From contig RFIZ01000235.1 of assembly GCA_003695105.1 (NCBI GenBank), positions 1 through 11,944 of the forward strand: 11,944 nucleotides of DNA, in the 5' to 3' direction. Shown here piece after piece: positions 1-6,723 of this stretch. This stretch comes from Fidelibacterota bacterium (GTDB lineage: Bacteria; Fidelibacterota; Marinisomatia; Marinisomatales; J089). The translations under genes were made by a program, and so were the position numbers. Each line of letters starts with the position of its first letter. The stretch's first letter is position 1. Under the pieces are notes generated by a model that made no database searches, had not been told where the DNA came from, and worked only from the letters and a program-made list of their open reading frames with translations.

Positions 1-198
1 AGTCGTGAAGCCGGGAAGCGTTTTTTCCTCCTGATCCGGATGGGCATAAAATTTTGTTTTCTGGGCAAGGATTCGTTGCTGCTGAGGAAAAATAGTACAA
101 CTCTTCTTTAACCTGGATGGCGTCAGCACGAGCCAACCCCTCCATTACCCGGTTTCCGGTGTGGGGCTGCGTTCGACATTTCACTTCGCTGAAGAAGG

Positions 199-225
199 CT
201 CCCTTCCGTTGAGGGCAGAAGGGAG
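199..225. repeat. Perfect inverted repeat, possible hairpin
   Basis: The arms CTCCCTTC (199-206) and GAAGGGAG (218-225) are exact reverse complements around an 11-base loop. Neither side carries a T-run, so this is not a standard intrinsic terminator. A smaller hairpin, CTTC-gct-GAAG, lies just upstream at 184-194. The role is unknown. Confidence 0.45.
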
Positions 226-337
226 ACGATAAAGATAGGGTGATACGGCTACCACTGGTCCTCTTCACCCATCATTTGGATGTTCTCATTTCCCAGCGGA
301 TCAACTGATTGACCAATCGCTCTACGGTGAAGGTCAG

Positions 338-365
338 GGATCCCGTATTCAAAATGTCGGGATCC
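338..365. repeat. Perfect inverted repeat downstream of the small membrane protein gene
   Basis: The arms GGATCCCG (338-345) and CGGGATCC (358-365) are exact reverse complements with a 12-base loop. In the leftward direction the hairpin lies 14 bases past the stop codon of the small membrane protein gene, where a 3' stem would be expected. No T-run follows on that strand, so it may stabilise mRNA ends or have no function. Confidence 0.45.
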
Positions 366-379
366 GGTGCAACAACACG

Positions 380-658
380 TCAGGGGACGTTGTGCTTGGT
401 TGCTTCAAGATACTGTTTTTCTGCGAACTTCCAGACCCAAACTCCCCAAAAATAACCCCCGATCGGAAACAGAATTATGGCAGTCCCCAGGGAAGGGCGA
501 AGCTCATGGAAATACGGGAGAGCCATCATGAAGAGGGACCAAAGAATCGCCGTAGAAACACCCCACACCAACACCCCGCGAAACCAGATGAATTTCATGC
601 GACCCATCCGTCGGATCTCAGCCCACTTCGCAAGTTGTTTCTCGCTCATTTTCATCAT
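380..658 (-). CDS. Small two-helix membrane protein, uncharacterised family
   Basis: This encodes about 92 residues. A short charged N-terminus (SEKQLAKWAEIRRMG) is followed by two hydrophobic segments near residues 24-46 and 57-76, then a charged C-terminal tail. The pattern of aromatic residues (WFRGVLVWG in helix 1, FPIGGYFWGVWVWKFAEKQY in and after helix 2) resembles small inner-membrane proteins of unknown function seen in many bacteria; this is from memory and the function is unknown. The start is uncertain. GTG at 661, ATG at 658, ATG at 655 and ATG at 649 are all in frame, and a GGGAG lies nine bases before the ATG at 658, so I chose that one. It sits 90 bases downstream of mrr on the same strand and could be cotranscribed with it. 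After its TGA the same frame stays open for 35 more codons. Confidence 0.75.
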   Translation of the reverse strand: MMKMSEKQLAKWAEIRRMGRMKFIWFRGVLVWGVSTAILWSLFMMALPYFHELRPSLGTAIILFPIGGYFWGVWVWKFAEKQYLEATKHNVP

Positions 659-681
659 CACGTCATACTCCCAAACGGTTA

Positions 682-704
682 CGCTCGCCTATCGTCAGGG
701 AGCG
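682..704. repeat. Hairpin between mrr and the small membrane protein gene
   Basis: CGCTC-g-CCT (682-690) pairs with AGG-GAGCG (697-704) around the six-base loop ATCGTC, giving an eight-pair stem with one bulged G. It lies in the gap between the two leftward genes, upstream of the GGGAG ribosome-binding site of the small gene. There is no T-run, so it is more likely an RNA-processing or attenuation structure than a terminator, or simply incidental. Confidence 0.35.
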
Positions 705-748
705 CCAGCGGAATAGTGGTCTGGTGGAGCGGATTGTTTTCACATTTT

Positions 749-1660
749 TTATTCATCAGTAAAGTAATCCAAATCAAGTTTTTTCACTTCATAATTGGCC
801 ACCGAAGAGACACCTACATCATTGTCGATCATATATTGTGCCAACTGTTCTCCATCGATAAGAATAATTTTCGTATCGATTTTGGACACATATTGAATGG
901 CTTCCTTGGAAAAACTTGACGTCGTAATAAAAATACCTTTTTTGGCTCTCTGACCCTGAAGAGCCCCGGCAAATTTTTGTATCTCCGGCCGGCTTACCGT
1001 ATTCTCCCATCTTTTTGCCTGAATATAAATTATATCCAAACCAAGTTTATCTTCCTTGATGATGCCGTCTATCCCCTCATCACCGCTCTTACCAATCGCC
1101 TGACCCGCATCCTTCCTACTTCCTCCATACCCCATTCTTACCAGTAATTCAACGACAATCTTTTCAAACAAACTGGGTGGACATCCTTTTAAATACTGTA
1201 GCAGCTCTTTCGCCAGATCTTCTCTAAGGTTCTCATAAGCGGCCTCCAATACTTCCGCCGGAGTTTCCTCCGCTTCCTTCTGACCTCGCTTTTCTTCGTG
1301 AAATCTCGATTTTCTTTTCCGACGTCTGAATTCCCTGAACGTGTTAAATCGCTCCAAAAATTTCACGTTTATTGTGTCCGGATTTTCGTTCAATACTTCC
1401 AACCCTTTGGCGGATATACGGAAATACCCTCTTCGAGTGGCTTCTAAGAGCCCGGCTTGTTTCAAATACGTTCTTGCCCAGGCGACACGATTATCAAATA
1501 TTGCCTGTTGCCCACTTGGAAGAAGTTGTTTTCGTTCCTTTTCGGTCAATTGGAAACGGGAAGCCAAATTCTCAATACCCTCCCTCAGGGAATGTTCTTG
1601 TCGGTCGGCTGCAAATTTCAGGAGAGGCAGCATGCAACGTTGATAGTCCGGAATTGGCAT
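749..1660 (-). CDS. mrr: Mrr-type restriction endonuclease (probable type IV, methyl-directed)
   Basis: The product has 303 residues, the usual size for Mrr. Residues 1-110 match the Mrr N-terminal winged-helix domain (MPIPDYQ..MLPLL..., then LLPSGQQ..F.NRV.WARTYLKQAGLLE). A very basic linker follows (about 111-130), then the PD-(D/E)XK nuclease domain from about 160. That domain carries GDEGIDG, with catalytic Asp near 194, and IYIQAKRW, with Lys near 216. Known Mrr enzymes cut DNA carrying foreign methylation. No methylase gene is adjacent, which fits a type IV enzyme. A TTG at 1687 would add nine residues (LTEYKYHRN, read as M in a TTG start), but the family begins at MPIPDYQ, so I chose the ATG at 1660; no strong ribosome-binding site precedes either. 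The gene is AT-richer than gcvP and the SOS operon, which suggests horizontal transfer. Confidence 0.88.
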   Translation of the reverse strand: MPIPDYQRCMLPLLKFAADRQEHSLREGIENLASRFQLTEKERKQLLPSGQQAIFDNRVAWARTYLKQAGLLEATRRGYFRISAKGLEVLNENPDTINVKFLERFNTFREFRRRKRKSRFHEEKRGQKEAEETPAEVLEAAYENLREDLAKELLQYLKGCPPSLFEKIVVELLVRMGYGGSRKDAGQAIGKSGDEGIDGIIKEDKLGLDIIYIQAKRWENTVSRPEIQKFAGALQGQRAKKGIFITTSSFSKEAIQYVSKIDTKIILIDGEQLAQYMIDNDVGVSSVANYEVKKLDLDYFTDE

Positions 1661-1695
1661 GTTTCTATGATATTTATATTCAGTCAAAAATGTAT

Positions 1696-1722
1696 GGTAA
1701 ATATAGGTAAAAATTTTGGTAA
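1696..1722. repeat. Three GGTAA repeats upstream of mrr
   Basis: GGTAA occurs at 1696-1700, 1706-1710 and 1718-1722 on the + strand (TTACC in the direction of mrr), at spacings of 10 and 12 bases, roughly one helical turn. They lie 36-62 bases upstream of the chosen mrr start, inside AT-rich DNA where its promoter should be. They could be binding sites for a regulator. The sequence is short and AT-rich, so chance is possible. Confidence 0.25.
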
Positions 1723-1816
1723 GGATGGAATTCTCAATTTGACAAACTCCATCTACTCTTCATGAGCTCAATTAGATCACAGGTCGCTCTCTATATTCGT
1801 CTCTCCGCTAGCAAAC

Positions 1817-4660
1817 TCAGCTATAGTCCTCCACCGGCGGGCAGGTGCACACCAGGTGCCGGTCGCCGTAGGCGTTGTCGATCCGGCCCACCGGCGGCCA
1901 GAATTTGGCCTGGCGGGTCCAGGGAGCCGGAAAGACGGCCACCTCCCGGGAATAGGGATGGGTCCAAGGTTCGGCGGCGATTTCTTCCGGGGTATGGGGC
2001 GCCATAGTGAGGGGATTGTCCTTCCGGTCCCATTCGCCGGAGGCCACCCGTTCCGCCTCTCCTTTGATGGCGATCAGGGCGTCGCAGAGGCGATCCAGTT
2101 CCGCCTGATCTTCGCTTTCCGTCGGTTCGATCATGAGGGTGCCGTGGACAGGAAAGGACATGGTGGGGGCGTGAAACCCGTAGTCCATCAGGCGCTTGGC
2201 CACGTCCTCGTCGCTGATGCCGGTGGCTTTTTTCAGGGGCCGCAAATCCAGAATGAATTCATGGGCGGCGTACCCGGTGGAGCCGCGGTAGAGGATGGGA
2301 AAGTGGTCATTCAGACGGTGGGCCATGTAATTGGCGTTCAGGATGGCGACCTTGCTGGCTTCCGTGAGACCGTCCCCGCCCAGGAGCTTCAGATATACCC
2401 AGGAGATCAGCAGGATATCGGCGCTGCCCCAGGGTGCGCCGGATACGGCCGGCAGACCTTCCGCGCCTCCCACCGGCACCAGGGGATGGGTCGGCAGGTA
2501 GGGACGCAGACTTTCGGTGCAGCAGACGGGACCCATGCCCGGACCGCCCCCGCCGTGGGGAATGGCGAAAGTCTTGTGAAGATTCACGTGCATGATGTCC
2601 GCTCCCAGTTCGCCGGGTCGCGCCAGACCCACCATGGCGTTCAGGTTGGCGCCGTCCAGATAGACCAGGCCGCCGTTGGCGTGAATCAGGTCGCAGATGT
2701 CCCGGATGGCTTCCTCAAACACACCATGGGTGGAAGGATAGGTCACCATGAGGGCGCCCAGATCCTCCCGGTGGGCTTCCGCCCGGCGACGGAGGTCCGC
2801 CACATCGATATTGCCCCGGTCGTCGCAGGCCACCACTTCCACCGTGAATCCGGCCATGACGGCGCTGGCGGGATTGGTGCCGTGGGCAGAGGCAGGGATC
2901 AGACACACCCGGCGCCCGTTTTCGCCCCGGCGCCGGTGGTATTCCCGGATGACCCGCAGACCGGTGTATTCGCCCTGAGCGCCGGAATTGGGCTGGAGCG
3001 AAACCGCCGGCAGCCCAGTGATATCTCCCAGCCAGCTTTCCAGATCCTGAAAAATCTGCCCGTACCCCCGGGCCTGTTCCCGGGGAACAAAAGGATGGAG
3101 ATCGGCGAATTCGCGCCAGGTGACCGGGATCATTTCCGTCGTGCCGTTCAGTTTCATGGTACAGGAACCCAGGGAGATCATGCTGGTGTTGAGCGCCAGG
3201 TCCCGCTGCTCCAGGCGATGGATATAGCGCAGCATCTGGGTTTCGGAATGGACCGCGTGAAAGACGGGATGGGTGAGATACTTCGTGGACCGGGGCAGGG
3301 GGCCGGTGTAGTCCCGTTCTTCCAGGTCCGCCGGCAGCGGCTCCGCGACGCCAAGGAGCCGCAACAGGGCTTCCAGGTCCCGGCGGGTGACTGTTTCATC
3401 CAGGGAACAGCCCACCGACCCGTCTCCATAGAAACGGAGGTTGTATCCGGCCGCTTCGGCGCGACGGCGGAGTTCTTCCGGGTCCAATCCGGTTTTCCGA
3501 AAGCGGATGGTATCGAAATAGTCTTTCGACTCCAGCCGGTAGCCGGCCCGGTCCAGGCAGGTTCCCAGAAAACGGGTGTAGGCGGCCACCCGGCGGCCGA
3601 TACGTCGCAGACCCTCCGGTCCGTGCCAGACGGCATACATCCCCGCCATGATGGCCAGCAGCACCTGGGCCGTACAGATGTTGGAAGTGGCTCTGTCGCG
3701 GCGGATATGCTGTTCCCGGGCCTGCAGAGCCATGCGATAGGCGGGCCGGCCGTGGCGGTCCCGGGAGAGACCGATGATCCGGCCGGGGATTTTCCGTTTG
3801 AATTCTTCTGTCACGGCCATGAAGGCGGCGTGGGGTCCGCCGTATCCCAGGGGAACCCCGAAGCGCTGGGACGATCCCACCGCTGCGTCGGCCCCCAGCG
3901 TTCCCGGCGCTTCCAATACCGTCAGGGCCAGCAGGTCGGTGGCCAGAACCACCCGGACCTTTCGCTCCCGGGCGGCGGCGATCACGGCCCGGACGTCCCG
4001 GATCACCCCGTCCGTGGCGGGGTATTGGAGCAACAGTCCGAAAGCATCCTCCGGGATCCCGTCCTGCTCCGGGTCCCAGCTGTCCAGGACGATCCCCTGC
4101 GGCGCCGACCGGGTTTCCAGCACCGCCTGCGTCTGGGGATGGACCCGGGTATCCACCAGGAACCGGTGCACCTTCGCGCCGCGATGAAACATGGTCATGG
4201 CTTCCGCCGCCGCCGTGGCTTCGTCCAGGAGGGAGGCGTTGGCGATGGGAAGGGCCGTCAGATCCGCCACCATGGTTTGAAAGTTCATCAGGGCTTCCAG
4301 CCGTCCCTGGGAAATTTCCGCCTGATAGGGCGTGTACTGGGTGTACCAGCCGGGATTTTCCAGAATATTGCGCAGGATCACCGCCGGAGTATGGGTGCCG
4401 TAGTATCCGCAGCCGATGAGGGATTTCAGGAGCCGGTTTTGGCCTGCCAGGGAACGGAGTTCCTGGAGGATTTCCCCCTCATCCACGGCTTCCGGTCCCC
4501 GGAGAGGGGTTTGGGTCCGGATGGCGGCGGGCACTACCTGATCGATGAATGCATCCAGGGAATCCCAGCCCAGGGCGCGGACCATCCGGTCTCTTTCCTG
4601 ATCATCGGGGCCAAGGTGACGGGATAAAAAATCATGCGCCAGCGCAGGTCGGTTCTTCAT
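1817..4660 (-). CDS. gcvP: Glycine dehydrogenase (decarboxylating), P-protein, single-chain form
   Basis: This 947-residue protein is full length for the one-chain, homodimeric P-protein of the glycine cleavage system. It decarboxylates glycine with pyridoxal phosphate and passes the aminomethyl group to the lipoyl arm of GcvH in the cytoplasm. The N-terminus (FLSRHLGPD) is characteristic. The N-terminal half carries YTQYTPYQAEISQGRLEALM and ends near 440. The C-terminal catalytic half has SLGSCTMKLN near 496-505 and the PLP-binding motif NLHKTFAIPHGGGGPGMGP, with the Schiff-base lysine at 696. No truncation or frameshift is seen. gcvT, gcvH and lpd are not next to it here, so they must be elsewhere if the pathway is complete. 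It is transcribed away from the Lgt-like gene. I see neither a clear ribosome-binding site nor a glycine riboswitch in the 131-bp upstream gap. A long open frame on the opposite strand is a shadow of its GC-rich codon use. Confidence 0.97.
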   Translation of the reverse strand: MKNRPALAHDFLSRHLGPDDQERDRMVRALGWDSLDAFIDQVVPAAIRTQTPLRGPEAVDEGEILQELRSLAGQNRLLKSLIGCGYYGTHTPAVILRNILENPGWYTQYTPYQAEISQGRLEALMNFQTMVADLTALPIANASLLDEATAAAEAMTMFHRGAKVHRFLVDTRVHPQTQAVLETRSAPQGIVLDSWDPEQDGIPEDAFGLLLQYPATDGVIRDVRAVIAAARERKVRVVLATDLLALTVLEAPGTLGADAAVGSSQRFGVPLGYGGPHAAFMAVTEEFKRKIPGRIIGLSRDRHGRPAYRMALQAREQHIRRDRATSNICTAQVLLAIMAGMYAVWHGPEGLRRIGRRVAAYTRFLGTCLDRAGYRLESKDYFDTIRFRKTGLDPEELRRRAEAAGYNLRFYGDGSVGCSLDETVTRRDLEALLRLLGVAEPLPADLEERDYTGPLPRSTKYLTHPVFHAVHSETQMLRYIHRLEQRDLALNTSMISLGSCTMKLNGTTEMIPVTWREFADLHPFVPREQARGYGQIFQDLESWLGDITGLPAVSLQPNSGAQGEYTGLRVIREYHRRRGENGRRVCLIPASAHGTNPASAVMAGFTVEVVACDDRGNIDVADLRRRAEAHREDLGALMVTYPSTHGVFEEAIRDICDLIHANGGLVYLDGANLNAMVGLARPGELGADIMHVNLHKTFAIPHGGGGPGMGPVCCTESLRPYLPTHPLVPVGGAEGLPAVSGAPWGSADILLISWVYLKLLGGDGLTEASKVAILNANYMAHRLNDHFPILYRGSTGYAAHEFILDLRPLKKATGISDEDVAKRLMDYGFHAPTMSFPVHGTLMIEPTESEDQAELDRLCDALIAIKGEAERVASGEWDRKDNPLTMAPHTPEEIAAEPWTHPYSREVAVFPAPWTRQAKFWPPVGRIDNAYGDRHLVCTCPPVEDYS

Positions 4661-4791
4661 GGTCGTACTTCAGTTTGGTTGATAAAGGAATGGGTTACGG
4701 CTTTGAATTTAGCTGTTTTCGTCCACTCTCCACTCATGGATATTTGACGGAAACAGGGTAAATTTTTCCGTTTAATCACGGGAAGCTTTGC
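4661..4791. promoter_or_regulatory. Divergent intergenic region between gcvP and the Lgt-like gene
   Basis: This 131-bp AT-richer gap must hold the promoters of both flanking genes. On the + strand TTGACG at 4744-4749 resembles a -35 box, but no -10 box lies at normal spacing (TTTAAT at 4771 is 21 bases away). On the other strand only weak matches are visible. GGAAG at 4781-4785 sits six bases before the ATG at 4792 and can serve as its ribosome-binding site. Confidence 0.4.
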
Positions 4792-6636
4792 ATGACGATT
4801 CCGGATGGGTTGACTACCGGCTGGGGAACAACCTCCTGGCTTGTCTTCGGTTTCGGCAATATTCTGCTGGGGAAACTGGTACTCCTGTGGCTGGGGTACC
4901 GCCGGCAGGGGCAGTTGTCTTCCCTGATTCTGATTCTCCTGTTCTCCACCCTGGGCGGAGCCCTGGCGGCCTGGTTTGTTCCCAGTATCATGAGTGTCGT
5001 TGTGGGAGCCACTCTGTTTCTCTACGCCGCCAAATGGTTTTTACGCTATCCCTATCCCCTGGCGGACCTGCTGGCGATCTTTCTGGCCCTTGCGCTGGGT
5101 ATCGGCCGGCTGGGTTGTCTGGTCAACGGCTGTTGTTTCGGCAGTCCCACCGACCTCCCCTGGGGACTTCACTATGCCCCCGGTTCGCCGGCTCACTGGC
5201 TCCATGCCGCCACTGGCCGCATCGATCCCGCCGCTCCCCTCAGCCTGCCGGTGCATCCGGTACAACTGTACGAAACCCTGTTTATGGCGCTGGCGCTGGT
5301 GGTTCTGCTGCGCCTGCCCCCGGAAAAACGCCGCACTCCGGGTCCCCTGCTGGGATTCATCGGGGCCTATTTCCTGTTCCGGTTCGGGATCGAATTCATC
5401 CGGGACATGACCAATGTCTGGTGGAGTGAACTTCGCTGGGGGCCCTTCTCCGCCTTCCAGGGAGTGCTCCTGCTGGCGGGAACGGGATTCCTCTGGCTGG
5501 GACACAGGCTGGCCCGCCGACCCGTTCCGGCTTCCGGCCCGTATGTAGCTTCTCCCGCCCGGCAGTGGATCCTGGCGCTGATCACCGGGGTCACGGTGGT
5601 GGCGGGGCATCGCCTCTTCCAACCGGTTCATACCCTCCAATTGCTTCTGTTCGGTTCCGGCTGGGTAGTGAGTGCGATCCGGGAACGGCGCCGGGAACGG
5701 TCCTGGCAGACGGCCTGTACCGGCCTCTACGGGGTGATCTTCGCCGGCCTGGTCACAACCCTCACGGTGAATCAAATCCAGGCCCGGGGGACGACCGGAG
5801 CACCGCCGCGACTCACCCGACCCCAGAATTGGATTTATGTCCTCAATCCCGCCGATCAGAAACTGGTCCGGCTGGGGAACCAGGACCTCTCTTTCCGGGA
5901 ATTGGTCCGGAAACGGCGACTCCTGCACCTGGCGCCGGAACTCCCTGATTCCACCCTCTACGGCCAACTGGAGCCCCTCAGGACCCGGCCCGGAATCCGC
6001 TATTACGGCTCCGCGGCAGCCGGCCGGTACACCTATCAGGTCAGCGGCTGTGGCGGGGCCGTCACCACCTATTCCCACACCTTTGGGGGAATCGGCGGCG
6101 GTGTGGAACAGGAGACGCGTCATCCCAAAAACGTGTCCTACCTCGGTGTCCGCGGCGGTGTGCTCGCCGATCGGTGGCAAAAAAGCTCCTCCGGAGAAAA
6201 GGCGGAATCGTTCTCCGGCTCCTACCCCTACCTCCACAGCTACGCCAACTTCGACTACCGCTGGTGGGGAGCGGGCATCGGTTTTTCCCTGTTCCAAACG
6301 GCGGATGAATATGACGGCCGACGGCGGTCATTCGGCATCCCCAACGGGTATCTGCGCCTGGGGCCGCCGGTTTTTCAGGTGGAGGGAGGATTCAACGACC
6401 GATATCTCCCGGTGCCTTTCCCCCTGGGAGGTCACCTGGGGTTGGTACATATCTCTGACACCGGTCGATGTGTCCGCCTCGGTTTTCTTACTTTTCCCAA
6501 CCATGTCTATGGCGCTTTTTTTGCCGATTTAACTCCGCCCCCTTCTTCCCGGCTTCGCCTGCGTCCCCTGCTGATGTTCGGTTCCGGTCCGTCCCTGGGA
6601 ATCAATCTGACGGTCGATTTCCCACCTTCCCCCTGA
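4792..6636 (+). CDS. Lgt-like membrane protein with a C-terminal beta-rich extension
   Basis: Of 614 residues, about 1-240 resemble prolipoprotein diacylglyceryl transferase: several hydrophobic helices, GRLGCLVNGCCFG (105-117), HPVQLYE (155-161) and GAYFLFRFGIEFIRD (191-205). Arg106, Arg197 and Glu201 match residues essential in E. coli Lgt (Arg143, Arg239, Glu243). The histidine of the usual SFHGG motif is absent, however, and in the GRxGNFxNGE motif N and E are replaced by cysteines (109 and 114). True Lgt has about 260-290 residues. Here further helices lie near 258-274, 280-297 and 308-328. Residues 335-614 are soluble-looking, rich in Gly, Tyr and aromatic residues, and alternate like beta strands (for example YLGVRGGVLADRW, WWGAGIGFSLF, YLRLGPPVFQVEGGF). 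The enzyme activity is therefore uncertain: it may be an Lgt paralogue acting on another acceptor, or an inactive relative. It lies just before lexA but appears separated by a hairpin and a promoter. Confidence 0.8.
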   Translation: MTIPDGLTTGWGTTSWLVFGFGNILLGKLVLLWLGYRRQGQLSSLILILLFSTLGGALAAWFVPSIMSVVVGATLFLYAAKWFLRYPYPLADLLAIFLALALGIGRLGCLVNGCCFGSPTDLPWGLHYAPGSPAHWLHAATGRIDPAAPLSLPVHPVQLYETLFMALALVVLLRLPPEKRRTPGPLLGFIGAYFLFRFGIEFIRDMTNVWWSELRWGPFSAFQGVLLLAGTGFLWLGHRLARRPVPASGPYVASPARQWILALITGVTVVAGHRLFQPVHTLQLLLFGSGWVVSAIRERRRERSWQTACTGLYGVIFAGLVTTLTVNQIQARGTTGAPPRLTRPQNWIYVLNPADQKLVRLGNQDLSFRELVRKRRLLHLAPELPDSTLYGQLEPLRTRPGIRYYGSAAAGRYTYQVSGCGGAVTTYSHTFGGIGGGVEQETRHPKNVSYLGVRGGVLADRWQKSSSGEKAESFSGSYPYLHSYANFDYRWWGAGIGFSLFQTADEYDGRRRSFGIPNGYLRLGPPVFQVEGGFNDRYLPVPFPLGGHLGLVHISDTGRCVRLGFLTFPNHVYGAFFADLTPPPSSRLRLRPLLMFGSGPSLGINLTVDFPPSP

Positions 6637-6643
6637 CCTCCGG

Positions 6644-6661
6644 TTCCCGGTGACCCGGGAA
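6644..6661 (+). terminator. Hairpin after the Lgt-like gene, possible terminator without U-tract
   Basis: TTCCCGG (6644-6650) and CCGGGAA (6655-6661) form a seven-pair GC-rich stem with a TGAC loop, seven bases after the stop codon at 6634-6636. A-rich rather than T-rich DNA follows, so if it terminates transcription it does so in a non-classical way. Its position between a stop codon and the lexA promoter supports a 3'-end role. Confidence 0.4.
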
Positions 6662-6667
6662 AAATCG

Positions 6668-6696
6668 TTGCCTGGAAACGAAAATCTCCGTAATAT
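6668..6696 (+). promoter_or_regulatory. Predicted sigma-70-type promoter of the lexA operon
   Basis: TTGCCT (-35, 6668-6673) and TAATAT (-10, 6691-6696) are separated by exactly 17 bases. Transcription would begin near 6703, inside the first operator copy, leaving a leader of only about 21 bases. No other promoter is evident between here and dnaE2, so the three genes probably form one transcript. Confidence 0.7.
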
Positions 6697-6698
6697 TC

Positions 6699-6720
6699 TT
6701 ACGAGTAACTTACGAGTAAC
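6699..6720 (+). promoter_or_regulatory. Tandem LexA operator candidate: two copies of TTACGAGTAAC
   Basis: The 11-base sequence TTACGAGTAAC occurs twice with no gap (6699-6709 and 6710-6720). Each copy contains the dyad TTAC-GA-GTAA, and the centres are 11 bp apart, about one helical turn, so two LexA dimers could bind on the same face. The sites cover the predicted transcription start and end three bases before the lexA ATG, the right place for autorepression. They differ from the E. coli CTGT-N8-ACAG and the Gram-positive GAAC/GTTC-type boxes. The closest I recall is TTAC-N3-GTAA of Bdellovibrio. I found no other TTAC-N2-GTAA in the window by eye. Confidence 0.7.
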
Positions 6721-6723
6721 GCC

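Larger units (their letters stand above)
1..379. other. Left-edge region with no confident gene
   Basis: No frame here has a recognisable product. Three short frames run off the left edge without a stop: a leftward frame open from 271 to the edge (possible ATG at 145), a second leftward frame with a possible GTG at 129, and a rightward frame ending in TAA at 109-111. All are too short and unlike any family I know, so I cannot choose between the end of a real gene and chance. Two 8-bp perfect inverted repeats lie here and are listed separately. Base composition is closer to the mrr region than to the GC-rich genes to the right. Confidence 0.5.

Noticed and set aside
1661..1687. A TTG start giving Mrr nine extra residues
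   Set aside because: The known N-terminal motif MPIPDYQ begins exactly at the ATG at 1660, and the TTG has no better ribosome-binding site.
1856..4627. A 923-codon open frame on the + strand opposite gcvP
   Set aside because: gcvP on the other strand is an unmistakable full-length enzyme. The opposite frame has no recognisable domain and a composition typical of the antisense of GC-rich codons.
4661..4791. Possible glycine riboswitch upstream of gcvP (a GGAGAG occurs on the gcvP strand)
   Set aside because: The other conserved aptamer blocks are absent and the gap is too short for the usual tandem aptamers plus an expression platform.
5041..6297. A 418-codon leftward open frame opposite the Lgt-like gene
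   Set aside because: The + strand frame shows Lgt motifs and membrane helices. The opposite product is a Gly/Pro/Arg/Gln-rich shadow with no domain.
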